The notes beneath the pieces were generated by a model. The model made no database searches. It was not told the origin of the DNA and worked only from the letters and a program-made list of their open reading frames with translations. The position numbers and the translations under genes were made by a program. DNA of 64,000 bases from AP-15 sp963774345 (GTDB lineage: Bacteria > Pseudomonadota > Alphaproteobacteria > ATCC43930 > CGMCC-115725): NCBI GenBank assembly GCA_963774345.1, contig CAVZFB010000029.1:1-64000 (forward strand). Reading direction: 5' to 3'. Within the stretch, counting starts at the first letter, position 1; each line of letters begins with the position of its first letter. This document shows positions 44,621 to 53,147 of the stretch, in pieces.

Positions 44621-45361
44621 TTAAGTCTGCCCCACGTTGGCCCACTCCTTTACGGCAGCCATCTGTTTTTCGAGATCCGTCTTCCATGTCGGCGTGAATA
44701 GAACGCTACTGAACCCGATGATTGCGACCAGAATCGGGACGATGGCCGAGATGCCCACGGCCCGAAACGTCGCGTTGGTAACCGCCTGATCAGTGATCTC
44801 CTTGGCACGGCGCTCGACGTCAAGGAAGTCCGATGAAAGCACGTCGATATTTGCTTGCCCGATAGGCGATGCTTGGTTTCCACGACTAGGCCAGTCCCGG
44901 TGGGAGTCGCCGGACAACTCTATCACCAGCAAGGTCACGATCTCCCTACCCCTTTGCAGCGGATAGGACTGACTACTCATATTTATGATGGTGAAGCGCA
45001 ATTGGCCCACATATCCCGGGTCAACATGCCCTGGGTTAGTGATCAACAGCCCTTGCGAAGAGACACTTGAGGGAGGGAATCCGAACGCGGCAAGATTCGG
45101 GCGAAGGTGGAGTGTCTCGCGAGTGGCGACGATCGCTGTCTGCCCCGGTTTGAGATGGTAGCTGCTTGTGGGCGCCGTTTCGCCGCCGTCCTCATCCCGC
45201 TTCGCGCCCGGCAGGTAAATTCTACCAATCGTCAGGTCGATCGAACACGGCTGGATCGGAGAATTTCTCGCGTACCAGTCATCTTGGTATCCATGGTCGG
45301 TGAGGATCGGATTTGCTCCCGTGACCAACGGAACCAATTCGTCGTCCTTGAGCACACGCAT
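44621..45361 (-). CDS. dCTP deaminase/dUTPase-fold protein with C-terminal membrane helix
   Basis: ATG 45361 follows AGGAGAGCC. Residues 1-180 have the trimeric dUTPase/Dcd fold: MRVLKDDELVPLV, PIQPCSIDLTIGRIYLPG, ETLHLRPNLAAFGFPPSSVSSQGLLITNPGHVDPGYVGQLRFTIIN, PLQRGREIVTLLVIEL. A linker and a strong membrane helix follow (VGISAIVPILVAIIGFSSVLF, about 206-226), then a short charged tail. The usual catalytic arginine of SSLAR is replaced (SSVSS), and the glutamate of the LEFxN strand is absent (RFTIIN), so deaminase activity is doubtful. It may bind nucleotides and signal from the membrane. It is directly upstream of thyX. Confidence 0.75.
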   Translation of the reverse strand: MRVLKDDELVPLVTGANPILTDHGYQDDWYARNSPIQPCSIDLTIGRIYLPGAKRDEDGGETAPTSSYHLKPGQTAIVATRETLHLRPNLAAFGFPPSSVSSQGLLITNPGHVDPGYVGQLRFTIINMSSQSYPLQRGREIVTLLVIELSGDSHRDWPSRGNQASPIGQANIDVLSSDFLDVERRAKEITDQAVTNATFRAVGISAIVPILVAIIGFSSVLFTPTWKTDLEKQMAAVKEWANVGQT

Positions 45362-45478
45362 GCTCGGCTCTCCTAAACCCTCGATACTGGCCCGCGCGCC
45401 CGTCGCGCGCCAAGATACGCAGCATCTCATCGGTATGGCAGAATGGGTGTCACGCACAAAGCGACGCGGGAGAAAGCG

Positions 45479-46266
45479 ATGAAGGAGTTGCAGGACAAGG
45501 TCGTGCTGGTGACCGGTGCAGGGGCCGGGATCGGGCGGGCGACCGCGCTGGCAATGGCCGAGGCGGGCGCCACCGGTCGCGGCGGCCGATATCGATCTCG
45601 CCGCGGCGCAGCGCACCGCAGCCGACGCGGCGACCAACACCCGGCGGGCGATCGCGATCGAGGCCGATTGCGGCGATGTCGCCAGCATCGACGCGATGGT
45701 CGCGCGCACCGTCGCCGAATTCGGCCGGCTCGACGTCATCGTCAACAATGCCGGGGTCACCCGCTACGCCCCGATCATGGATCTGACCGAGGCGGATTGG
45801 GACCGCATCCACCGGGTCAACGCCAAGGGCGTGTTCTTTTGCCTGCAACGCGCGGCGAAGGAGATGATCCGCCAAGGCGGCGGGACGGATCGTCAACATC
45901 GCCTCGATTTCCGGGCCGCGGCTATGCCGGCGCCTCGAACGCCGCCTATGCCGCGAGCAAGGGCGCGGTCATCGCCCTGACCAAGACCGCGGCGCAGCAG
46001 CTCGGCCGCCACAACATCAACGTCAACGCGATCTGCCCGGGCGTGACCCGCACCGAATTGGGCGCCCGCAACGCCGTCACGCGCGCCGCCGAGCGCGGCA
46101 TTACCGTGCGCCGAATTGCAGGCCGAACAGGAAAAGGGCATCCCGATCGGCCGCGCCAACACGCCCGGAGGACATCGCCGCGATGGCGGTGTTCCTCGCC
46201 TCGCCCGGTGCCCGCAACATCACCGGCCAAGCCTATAACGTCGACGGCGGACTGGTGCCGAGCTGA
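45479..46266 (+). CDS. Short-chain dehydrogenase, FabG-like (about five frame breaks)
   Basis: ATG 45479 opens MKELQDKVVLVTGAGAGIGRATALAMAEAGAT. After a one-base gain near 45575 the frame gives VAAADIDLAAAQRTA and VDVIVNNAGVTRYAPIMDLTEADWDRIHRVNAKGVFFCLQ. After gains near 45888 and 45908 it gives GYAGASNAAYAASKGAVIALTKTAAQQLGRHNINVNAICPGVTRTELG (the YxxxK pair). After breaks near 46112 and 46166 it ends FLASPGARNITGQAYNVDGGLVPS at 46266. All SDR motifs are present in about 260 residues. Breaks at ACCGGTC and ACGCCCGGAGG are one-base gains in C/G runs. The substrate is unknown. Confidence 0.78.
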
Positions 46267-46384
46267 CAGACAGCGAGAAGCCGACGCCGGTCGACCAAGG
46301 CTCACCGAGGAGCATTTTTCTTCTTCCCGGCAAAGGCCGGGATCCATGGCTGCGATGGACACCGGCTGTCGCCGGTGAGACGAG

Positions 46385-47680
46385 ATGGCTGCGTCGTTGA
46401 ACCTATGTCGCCGGGGATTACCGCAGCTGCTAAGCGCGCGCCTGCCGTTTTTCTACGGCTGGGTCGTGTTGGCCTGCTTGTGTTGCGCCGGATTTGCGCG
46501 CCAGGGCGGGGCCACCGCCACGTTCTCGGTCTTTGTCGAGCCGCTGACCCGCGAATTCGGCTGGTCGCGCACCGCCATCTCGGGGGCGGCCTCCTTAGGC
46601 GGGGTGCTCGCCGCGTTGCTGTCGCCGCTGATCGGCCCGCTGCTCGACCGCCACGGTTCGCGCGCCGCACTGTGCCTGGCCGTGCTCGGCACCGGGATCG
46701 CGGCGTTGCTGTTGTCGCTGACCCAGTCCCTGCCCGTATTCTACCTGCTGTTCTGTATCGCTCGGCTGAACTGGGCTAGCCCTTTCGAGCTCGGCATCTA
46801 CAGCACCTTGAACAACTGGTTCGTGGCCCGCCGTCCGCTGGCGAATTCGATCGCAACGGTTGCGCAGATGGCGGGACTGGTGGCGATGCCGTTGGTCGCC
46901 CAGCTGGCGATGCGCGGCCATAGCTGGCGCGCCGGCTGGATCGCGATCGGCTTAACCGTGCTGGCGGTCGGCTTTGTGCCTGTCTGGCTGTTGCTGGTCC
47001 GCCGGCCGGAGGATCTGGGGCTGCTGCCCGACAACGCTGCAGCCGGCAACCAGGGCGCGCGGGCATGCCTACTCGCGGCCCGATCGAGACGGCATTTTCG
47101 CGGCGCCAGGCGATCCGCACACCGGCCTTTTGGCTGCTGCTGGCTACACCGTTCTGGTTTATCCGGTGCAGGCCGGGGTCAGCCTGCATCAGGCGGCCAA
47201 TTTGATCGAACAGGGGATCACGCCGACCATGGCGGCCTCGACCGTCAGCCTGTTCTCGCTGATGTCGGGCATCGCCAGCGCCGCCTGCGGGTTCATGCCG
47301 CGCTCGCTTCCGATCCGCTATCCGATGGCGTCGGCGGGCTTGTTCCTGACGATCGGATGTTTGGCGATGATCGGCATCGCCTCGCCGCTGCAGGGCATAG
47401 TGGCCGCCGCGCTATTCGGGATCGGCATCGGCGGTATGCTGACCCTGCTGCCGGTCGCCTGGGCCGATTATTTCGGCCGGGCGAATTACGGAGCCATCCG
47501 CGGCCTGGCATTGTCGGCGCAGGTGTTGGCGCAAGCCGCCGGTCCGCTGTTGTCCGGCGTATTGCGCGACTGGACCGGCAGCTACACGCGGTCGCTCGAG
47601 TGCTTTGCGGCGCTATCCGCTCTCAGCATCTCGCGGCCTTGGGCCGCGCGCCAGCCGCGGATCGCTCCCGGCTTAGCACG
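46385..47680 (+). CDS. MFS transporter, monocarboxylate/oxalate-formate type (frame breaks)
   Basis: ATG 46385 begins MAASLNLCRRGLPQLL, then FFYGWVVLACLCCAGFARQGGATATFSVFVEPLTREFGWSRTAISGAASLGG, the typical N-terminus of the MCT/OFA branch. Six helices follow in one frame to WLLLVRRPEDLGLLP. Beyond about 47075 the match moves through a second frame (IRTPAFWLLLATPFW) to a third (VQAGVSLHQAANLIEQGI to LSGVLRDWTGSYTRSLECFAALSALSI). The end is near 47680, overlapping the terminal part of the opposite gene. Twelve helices are expected. It probably exchanges a small carboxylate. Confidence 0.75.
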
Positions 47681-47688
47681 CGCGAGCC

Positions 47689-48315
47689 TCAAGCGCGCCG
47701 CGCCGCCCCCGCCTTGTCGAGCAACTGCTCCAGCACTTCGTAGGGCTGCGCGCCCACCACTCCATAGCGCGCCGCGACAAAGGTCGGCACACCGGTGACG
47801 CCATAGGCGTGCGACTTCGCCCAATCGGCATCGACCGCATCCTTGAACCGGCGTTCGCTCAGCACCGCGCGCGCCTCCTCGCCGGGGAGCCCGACCGATT
47901 GCGCGATTTCGACCAGTATCTCGGGGTCGCCGATATTGCGCGAATCGACAAAATAGGCCCGGTATAGAGCGTCGTGGATCGCTTCGCCGCCCGGCTGGGT
48001 ATCGGCCCATTTGCCCAGTTCTTGGGCCAGCCGGCTGTTATAGGAATGGGTCCGCCGGCCATAGGGAAGCCCCTCGGCGTCCATCAGCCCTTTCATCCGG
48101 GCGTACATCGCTTCGGGATCGACGTTGCGTCCGGCATAGAGCTCCGCCATCGAGCGGCCCTCGGCCGGCGTCTCCGGATGCAGCGGAAAATGCACCAGTT
48201 TGGTCTCGACTTCGAACGCCCGCTTCAGCTTTTCAATACGCACGGTACTGAGGTAGCACCACGGTCAGACGTAGTCGGTAAAGATCTCCAGGGTAACAAC
48301 CCCTTCGCTTGCCAT
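47689..48315 (-). CDS. DsbA-family/FrnE-like thiol oxidoreductase with in-frame UGA at the first redox cysteine (candidate selenoprotein)
   Basis: ATG 48315 has GAGGGAAAAAAC upstream. The first 24 codons read MASEGVVTLEIFTDYV, UGA at 48267-48265, PWCYLST, and join without frame change to VRIEKLKRAFEVETKLVHFPLHPETP. The family always has DYVCPWCYLG here, so UGA sits exactly at the first cysteine of CPWC. The rest has 184 residues with no other stop, including the cis-proline loop TGVPTFV and the family helices. DsbA/FrnE proteins move disulfides or isomerise chromene carboxylates. A selenocysteine reading would give a UPWC redox site. A start at the GTG 48243 would lose the active site. A nonsense mutation or read error is the alternative. 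Confidence 0.8.
48233..48251 (-). promoter_or_regulatory. Candidate bacterial SECIS stem-loop after the UGA
   Basis: In the mRNA UCAGUAC pairs with GUAUUGA (one G-U pair) around the loop CGUGC. The loop starts 20 bases after the UGA and has G as its second base. These values lie within the usual bacterial SECIS limits (loop 16-37 bases from UGA, G among the first two loop bases). A competing hairpin closer to the UGA is also possible. Confidence 0.5.
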
Positions 48316-48439
48316 GTTTTTTCCCTCGTTGCAAATCGGTCAGGGCGCGAACATAGACCGCTCATGGTCGGTTTGCTACCGGATTGCTACCGGATAGCTG
48401 TAGGGCGCCGTTCCCGGTAGTTTCGGCGTCGTCAATCCC

Positions 48440-49765
48440 CTAGCAGGCTGCTGAAAAAGGGGTTGCTGATTTTGGGCATTGTGCTCCCTTGGGGTGGGGA
48501 TGGGGGTGGCGATGCGCGGCGACGATGGGATTTGCGGCAGCCTTTTCAGTTACATCGATCTTGAGCAGCGGGTTCGGGCGGATCATCCGCTGCGACTGAT
48601 TCGGCAGATCGCCAACGCGGCGCTTCACGCGCTGTCCGGCGAGTTTGCCAAGCTCTATTCGCCGATCGGGCGGGTGTCGATCCCGCCGGAGCGGCTGATG
48701 CGGGCCTTGCTGCTGCAGGCGTTCTACTCGATCCGCTCGGAGCGGCAATTGGTTGACCGGCTCGACCACGACCTGTTGTTTGGCTGGTTTGTCGGGCTCG
48801 GCATCGAAGACCCGGTATGGGACGCCACCACCTTCACCAAGAACCGCGACCGGCTGCTGGAGGGCGAGGTGGCCGGGCAGTTTCTCGCCGCGGTGCTGTC
48901 CCAAGCCAGGGTCAAAGCCTTGTTGTCGAGCGATCATTTCTCGGTCGACGGCACCTTGTTGGAAGCCTGGGCGAGCCTCAAAAGCTTTCGCCCAAAGGAC
49001 GGCTCGGGCGAGCCACCCGGCCCCGGACGCAACGGCGAGCGGGACTTTCACGGCAAGCCTCGAACCAATGACACGCACGCCTCGACCACCGACCCCGACG
49101 CCCGTCTCTATCGTAAGGGGCCGGATCGTAAGGGGCCGGGCAAGGAGGCCCGGCTCTGTTTCATCGGCCATGCCCTGATGGAGAACCGCAATGGTTTGGT
49201 CGTCGCCGCGGTGACGACCCGCGCCTCGGGACATGCCGAGCGCCTGGCCGCCTTGGCGCTGATCGACCCGCATGCCGATCGTCCACAACCGGTCACCCTC
49301 GGCGCCGACAAGGGCTACGATACCGGCGACTTTGTGATCGAGCTGCGCGACAAGGCGGTGACCCCGCATGTTGCCCAGAACCAAAACGGCCGGCGCTCGG
49401 CGATCGACGGCCGCACCACCCGGCATCGCGGCTATGCGGTCTCCCAGCGCATCCGCAAACGCATCGAAGAGATTTTCGGCTGGGCCAAGACGGTGGCCGG
49501 CTTGCGCAAGATGCGCCATCGCGGGCTGCCCAAGGTCGATTGGCAATTTACTCTCGCGATGGCCGCCTACGATCTCGTCCGCTTGCCCAAATTGCTTGCC
49601 GAGCCCGCGCCGTGACCCGGGCCCGAGCGCCCAAAACGCGGGTCCGTATCCGCGACATCGCCAGACACCGCCGGCCCGACCGACGTTTCCACGACATCGC
49701 CGCCGTTGACCGGCCGCAGAAGCCGAAGCAGCGCTGAAATCCGCTGTCTTTCAGCAGCCTGCTAG
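48440..49765 (+). mobile_element. Complete insertion sequence, IS5/IS1182-type
   Basis: CTAGCAGGCTGCTGAAA at 48440-48456 is repeated in exact inverted form at 49749-49765. Both ends begin with CTAG, a palindromic word that may be the duplicated target. The 1,326-bp unit carries one intact transposase gene. It lies between the FrnE-like gene and a set of small lipoprotein genes. Confidence 0.88.
48512..49615 (+). CDS. IS5-superfamily DDE transposase (DUF772 N-terminus)
   Basis: The N-terminus (SLFSYIDLEQRVRADHPLRLIRQIANAAL) is the DUF772 DNA-binding domain. FSVDGTLLEAWASLKSF carries the first catalytic Asp, TLGADKGYDTGDF the second, and RKRIEEIFGWAKTVAGLRKMRHRG the Glu with the Y-1-x2-R-x3-E-like block of the IS5/IS1182 group. 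ATG 48512 is chosen; ATG 48500 and TTG 48479 are also in frame. The length is normal (367 residues) with no breaks, so the element may still be active. Confidence 0.88.
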   Translation: MRGDDGICGSLFSYIDLEQRVRADHPLRLIRQIANAALHALSGEFAKLYSPIGRVSIPPERLMRALLLQAFYSIRSERQLVDRLDHDLLFGWFVGLGIEDPVWDATTFTKNRDRLLEGEVAGQFLAAVLSQARVKALLSSDHFSVDGTLLEAWASLKSFRPKDGSGEPPGPGRNGERDFHGKPRTNDTHASTTDPDARLYRKGPDRKGPGKEARLCFIGHALMENRNGLVVAAVTTRASGHAERLAALALIDPHADRPQPVTLGADKGYDTGDFVIELRDKAVTPHVAQNQNGRRSAIDGRTTRHRGYAVSQRIRKRIEEIFGWAKTVAGLRKMRHRGLPKVDWQFTLAMAAYDLVRLPKLLAEPAP

Positions 49766-50222
49766 TGCACGCCCCGGCCAAGTTGGGGGAGGAAACTTTA
49801 CCGAGGGATAAGAACCACGCCGATGTCGACCGCCATCGCCTTGACCCGGACCAACCCCAAGGCGACAAAGCCCAGGAGTAAGACGTAGATGGCCTTCTGA
49901 ATTAGTGTCGTATCCTGACAGAACTCCCATAGAGGTGCCACTGTTGCTGATAAGTCCCGGATCATTCCAACTCGGATCGTTGACGGTCACGGTGCCAGTC
50001 TGCCCGATCTTGTTGTCTTTGAACGTCAACATGCCGGTTATCGCTGTGTTCCCGAATGCTTCCGGACCTACCCGGCAATGCTCGGGATTATCCTCGTGGC
50101 AAGTCTCCCTGGCGGGTTTGCCACCCGCGAGAACTGGCCGGCGTCGCAGCGGATTTGCTGCGTCCGCCACCCCCGGCTCGCTGGCCGTTGAACAGGTCCG
50201 GTAAACCGCTCTCCATCCTCGC
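49766..50222. other. Region after the insertion sequence without recognised gene
   Basis: A minus-strand frame (49751-50170) is open and contains a beta-like stretch (IGQTGTVTVNDPSWNDPG), but its two ends do not look like protein and the frame crosses the element's end. It may be the remains of a gene cut by the insertion. Nothing firm can be assigned. Confidence 0.3.
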
Positions 50223-50393
50223 TCACCATCCCGGCCCGGATTGAAGGATCATGCCCCGCACTTGACCCATGATGGTCTGCACCACCTGTTCCTGCCTGGC
50301 CTGTTGCTGCGTCGTGTTCTGAGGGAAGGCGCAAGCGCCGAGCCAACCCAAGGTGCCAGCCAGCATGAAGGCCAATCGCGCTAGCCGCGCCAT
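50223..50393 (-). CDS. Small lipoprotein of 56 residues
   Basis: ATG 50393 has GGGAAG nearby. The product begins MARLARLAFMLAGTLGWLGAC, a lipoprotein signal with the lipobox LGAC, followed by a glutamine-rich helix (TTQQQARQEQVVQTIMGQV). The mature part would be about 36 residues, attached to a membrane through Cys21. The gene overlaps the stop of the upstream small gene by 13 bases. Its shortness makes it easy to miss. Confidence 0.6.
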   Translation of the reverse strand: MARLARLAFMLAGTLGWLGACAFPQNTTQQQARQEQVVQTIMGQVRGMILQSGPGW

Positions 50394-50599
50394 CGTCGCT
50401 TCCCGCGCCCAATGCTGGGTGTCATCCCCGACCTGATCGGCGGCAAAGGTTCGGGCTGCGGTGCCGGCGGTTCCAGCTTCGCCGGGATGGCCTTCAGCGG
50501 GTCGAGCCGGGGCGCAAACGGGAAGGGATCGTATTCGAGCGCGTGCCTGAGATGGGCCACGAGCGCAAGCTTCTCGTCATCGGTAAGGTCGAGCGTCAT
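50381..50599 (-). CDS. Small conserved protein of unknown function
   Basis: The ATG at 50599 gives MTLDLTDDEKLALVAHLRHALEYDPFPFAPRLDPLKAI, then a proline-rich tail (KLEPPAPQPEPLPP). Short proteins with this opening are frequent in soil alphaproteobacteria, often beside mobile elements, and have no known function. The 72-residue chain has no signal peptide. It overlaps the small lipoprotein gene downstream. Confidence 0.55.
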   Translation of the reverse strand: MTLDLTDDEKLALVAHLRHALEYDPFPFAPRLDPLKAIPAKLEPPAPQPEPLPPIRSGMTPSIGRGKRRWRG

Positions 50600-50692
50600 G
50601 ATCCTGTGTGATATGGGCAGCCTTCGTCGGGTGCCCGATGGTCGAGCCGTCACCTCTGGCGAACTTGCTCGTCGAGGCAGAGCGCTTCGCTG

Positions 50693-51055
50693 TCATAGTC
50701 CGGGCAACACAAAGTCGCGGAGCCGCTCGATAATCGCATCGGGCTCACTACCGCTGGCCCGAGGCGGCGCCAGACTGCTCGGCGGCACGCACCGGAAAGT
50801 GACGGAGTAACCCGTCTGCTCGGACGGGCTGGCGCGGGCCGGCGTCAACGTATCGATTGGATGGAACACCCGTCCTTGTTGGATGCAAAAGGTACTTGCT
50901 TCAGTGACAATAGTTTGCTCGACAGTAAGGGAGCCGGGGCGACCGGCGGCAAAATGTTCTGATACCGTGTAGATGTCTGGGCCGGCCGGGCGAATACCCG
51001 TGCCCTCTGCACAACCGGAGAATAGGGAAACCACAATTGCTAGTGTTGCCCTCAT
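50693..51055 (-). CDS. Putative lipoprotein of unknown function
   Basis: I prefer ATG 51055, which gives MRATLAIVVSLFSGCAEGTG, a lipoprotein signal with lipobox LFSGC. A start 33 bases upstream would bury the signal. The mature part contains a strand-rich domain (PDIYTVSEHFAAGRPGSLTVEQTIVTEASTFCIQQGR, then TGYSVTFRCVPP) with two cysteines that could pair. It has 120 residues. The family is unknown. Confidence 0.55.
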   Translation of the reverse strand: MRATLAIVVSLFSGCAEGTGIRPAGPDIYTVSEHFAAGRPGSLTVEQTIVTEASTFCIQQGRVFHPIDTLTPARASPSEQTGYSVTFRCVPPSSLAPPRASGSEPDAIIERLRDFVLPGL

Positions 51056-51341
51056 CCTCGGCTGAAAGTCGGATAAATTGACCGTCATGATGCTCTGCGT
51101 ATCGGAAGCGAGGGCCGGGCGTATCCCTAACTAAACATATGGCGCACCGCCAATCCCTGGCCGGCGGCTTCAATTGAAGGCCGAAGCCCCGACGCCAAAG
51201 CCCGCTTCGCTCTCCTAACATCTCGGATTTGGTGCTATCAGTTAATTTGACACAAAGATCGCTGGCCAGTTGCGTTGCGCTCTGGCGAATGCAGCCGAAA
51301 ACGGCCCGTGCGGGCACCTTATCGCCGGAAGGATGCGCCCA

Positions 51342-53102
51342 ATGAAGCCTTCCGACAACATCGCCGTCGCTGTCTATGCCGAGCAGGTCGCCGCCGTGTA
51401 TTGGCAGATGCCGATTGCGCTCGGCGTCAATTTCGTCAATGCGGCCTTGACCGCCGCCGTCCTGACGCCGGTCGCTGCCCGGCCGGTTCCGCTGTTTTGG
51501 TTTGGTGTCGTCGTGCTGGTGACCGCGGGCCGTGCGGTCGTGTGGCGGCGGTATCGCCGCGGCAATGCCGGGGCGGACGCTGGGCGGTGGGCGCTTCCCG
51601 CGACGCTGGGAGCGATGTTCGCCGGTCTTTGCTGGGGGCTCGGAGGGGCGGTGTTGTTCCCGTTTATCCCGCCGCTTGCCCAGGCCTTTCTGACGATCGT
51701 GGTCGGCGGCATGTGCGCGGGTTCCGTCGTGCTCAGCGGTCCTCACCTGCCCACCTTGCTCGCTTTTGTGCTCCCCGCGTGCATTCCGATGGCCGCCCGC
51801 TTTCTCGCCGAGGGCACCCCTATCGACAGCGCGCTCGGGGCGATGATCGTGGTTTTCGTCGCCGCGATGACCTTTGCCGGAATGCATCTCAACCGGATCT
51901 TTGCCGAAGCGATGCGCTTCCGTTTCGAATTGAACGAAGCCAATTTGCGTCTGCAAGCCGAGATTAGCGAACGTCAGGCGACCGAGGCGGCGCTGCATCA
52001 GGCGCAAAAGCTCGAAGCCATCGGCCATTTGACCGGCGGGATCGCCCATGACTTCAACAACCTGCTGACGGTCGTGATCGGCAATCTGATGCTGGCGCAA
52101 GGACGAGCGGGTGGCAATGTCGCCCTAGCGCCGTTGCTCGACAACGCCATGCAGGCGGCGGAGCGGGGTGTTGCCCAGATTCAACGTCTGCTCGGCTTTG
52201 CCCGCAGACAACGCCTCGATCCGCGATCGGTCGATTTAAGTCGCTTGGTGGCGGGCATCAACGCGCTGCTGCGGCACACCCTCGGGCCGGGGATCGATCT
52301 GTTGATTGCTGCGGATGCCGACCTCGCTCCGGCTCATGTCGACGCCAACCAGCTCGAGCTGGCGATCCTCAACCTGGTGATCAACGCGCGCGACGCGATG
52401 CCCACCAGCGGATCGGTGAGGATCGGACTCGAAAACCACGCCACCAACCACGATTCTCCGCCGGAGCTGGCACCTGGAAAATACGTCGTCATATCGATCA
52501 CCGACACCGGGACGGGAATGGACGCGGCAACGCTCGCCCAGGCATTTGATCCGTTTTTCACCACGAAGGATGCCGGCTCCGGCCTGGGGCTGCCGACGGT
52601 CCAGGGTTTTACCGCACAATCGGGTGGTGCTGTGCGGATCAGCAGCAGGCCGGGCGCCGGAACGACGGTCGAGCTGTGGCTGCCGAAAGCCGACGAGCAG
52701 CCGCGCGACCTCGACCGCTCCGATCCGTCGGCGGCTGAAATGCCGCGCGGTGCCGCCCATATTCTGCTGTGTGACGATGATGACGATGTGCGGCGCTTTA
52801 TCGGCGAGTTTCTCGACTCCGCCGGCTACACCATCCACGAGGCCAGCGGCCCGGAAGCAGCACTCGGCATTCTGCAGCAAAGCACCGAGATCGACCTGCT
52901 GATCGTCGATTACGCGATGCCGGGGATGAACGGGCTCGAAACGATCCGGCAAGCCCGGCAGCGGCGGCCCGGGCTGAGGCCGCTGCTGATCACCGGCCAC
53001 GCCGACGCGATGGGCGCCGGCACCGTTGGCGTTCCGCTGTTGCGCAAGCCTTTCGCCCCGGCGGAGCTGGCTCGCATGGTGGCCGAGATTCTGGCGATAT
53101 GA
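51342..53102 (+). CDS. Hybrid sensor histidine kinase with C-terminal receiver domain
   Basis: The 586-residue protein has about six membrane helices in residues 1-190. A coiled-coil linker (NEANLRLQAEISERQATEAALHQAQKLEAIGHLTGGIAHDFNNLL) carries the phospho-accepting His236. N, G1 and G2 boxes (LAILNLVINARDAMP, SITDTGTGMD, GSGLGLPTVQG) complete the kinase. A receiver domain follows, with acidic triad DDDDD, phospho-accepting Asp523 in VDYAMPGMNG and the lysine in RKPFAP. The missing output domain means it works through another partner. No response regulator lies next to it. ATG 51342 follows GGAAGGA. Confidence 0.9.
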   Translation: MKPSDNIAVAVYAEQVAAVYWQMPIALGVNFVNAALTAAVLTPVAARPVPLFWFGVVVLVTAGRAVVWRRYRRGNAGADAGRWALPATLGAMFAGLCWGLGGAVLFPFIPPLAQAFLTIVVGGMCAGSVVLSGPHLPTLLAFVLPACIPMAARFLAEGTPIDSALGAMIVVFVAAMTFAGMHLNRIFAEAMRFRFELNEANLRLQAEISERQATEAALHQAQKLEAIGHLTGGIAHDFNNLLTVVIGNLMLAQGRAGGNVALAPLLDNAMQAAERGVAQIQRLLGFARRQRLDPRSVDLSRLVAGINALLRHTLGPGIDLLIAADADLAPAHVDANQLELAILNLVINARDAMPTSGSVRIGLENHATNHDSPPELAPGKYVVISITDTGTGMDAATLAQAFDPFFTTKDAGSGLGLPTVQGFTAQSGGAVRISSRPGAGTTVELWLPKADEQPRDLDRSDPSAAEMPRGAAHILLCDDDDDVRRFIGEFLDSAGYTIHEASGPEAALGILQQSTEIDLLIVDYAMPGMNGLETIRQARQRRPGLRPLLITGHADAMGAGTVGVPLLRKPFAPAELARMVAEILAI

Positions 53103-53147
53103 CATCCGATGCTAGACTGCGCGCGGATTGAATTCGGGAGAAAACCC

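Noticed and set aside
48435..49550. Long minus-strand frame inside the IS5/IS1182-type element
   Set aside because: It is the antisense of the intact transposase and has no recognisable domain.
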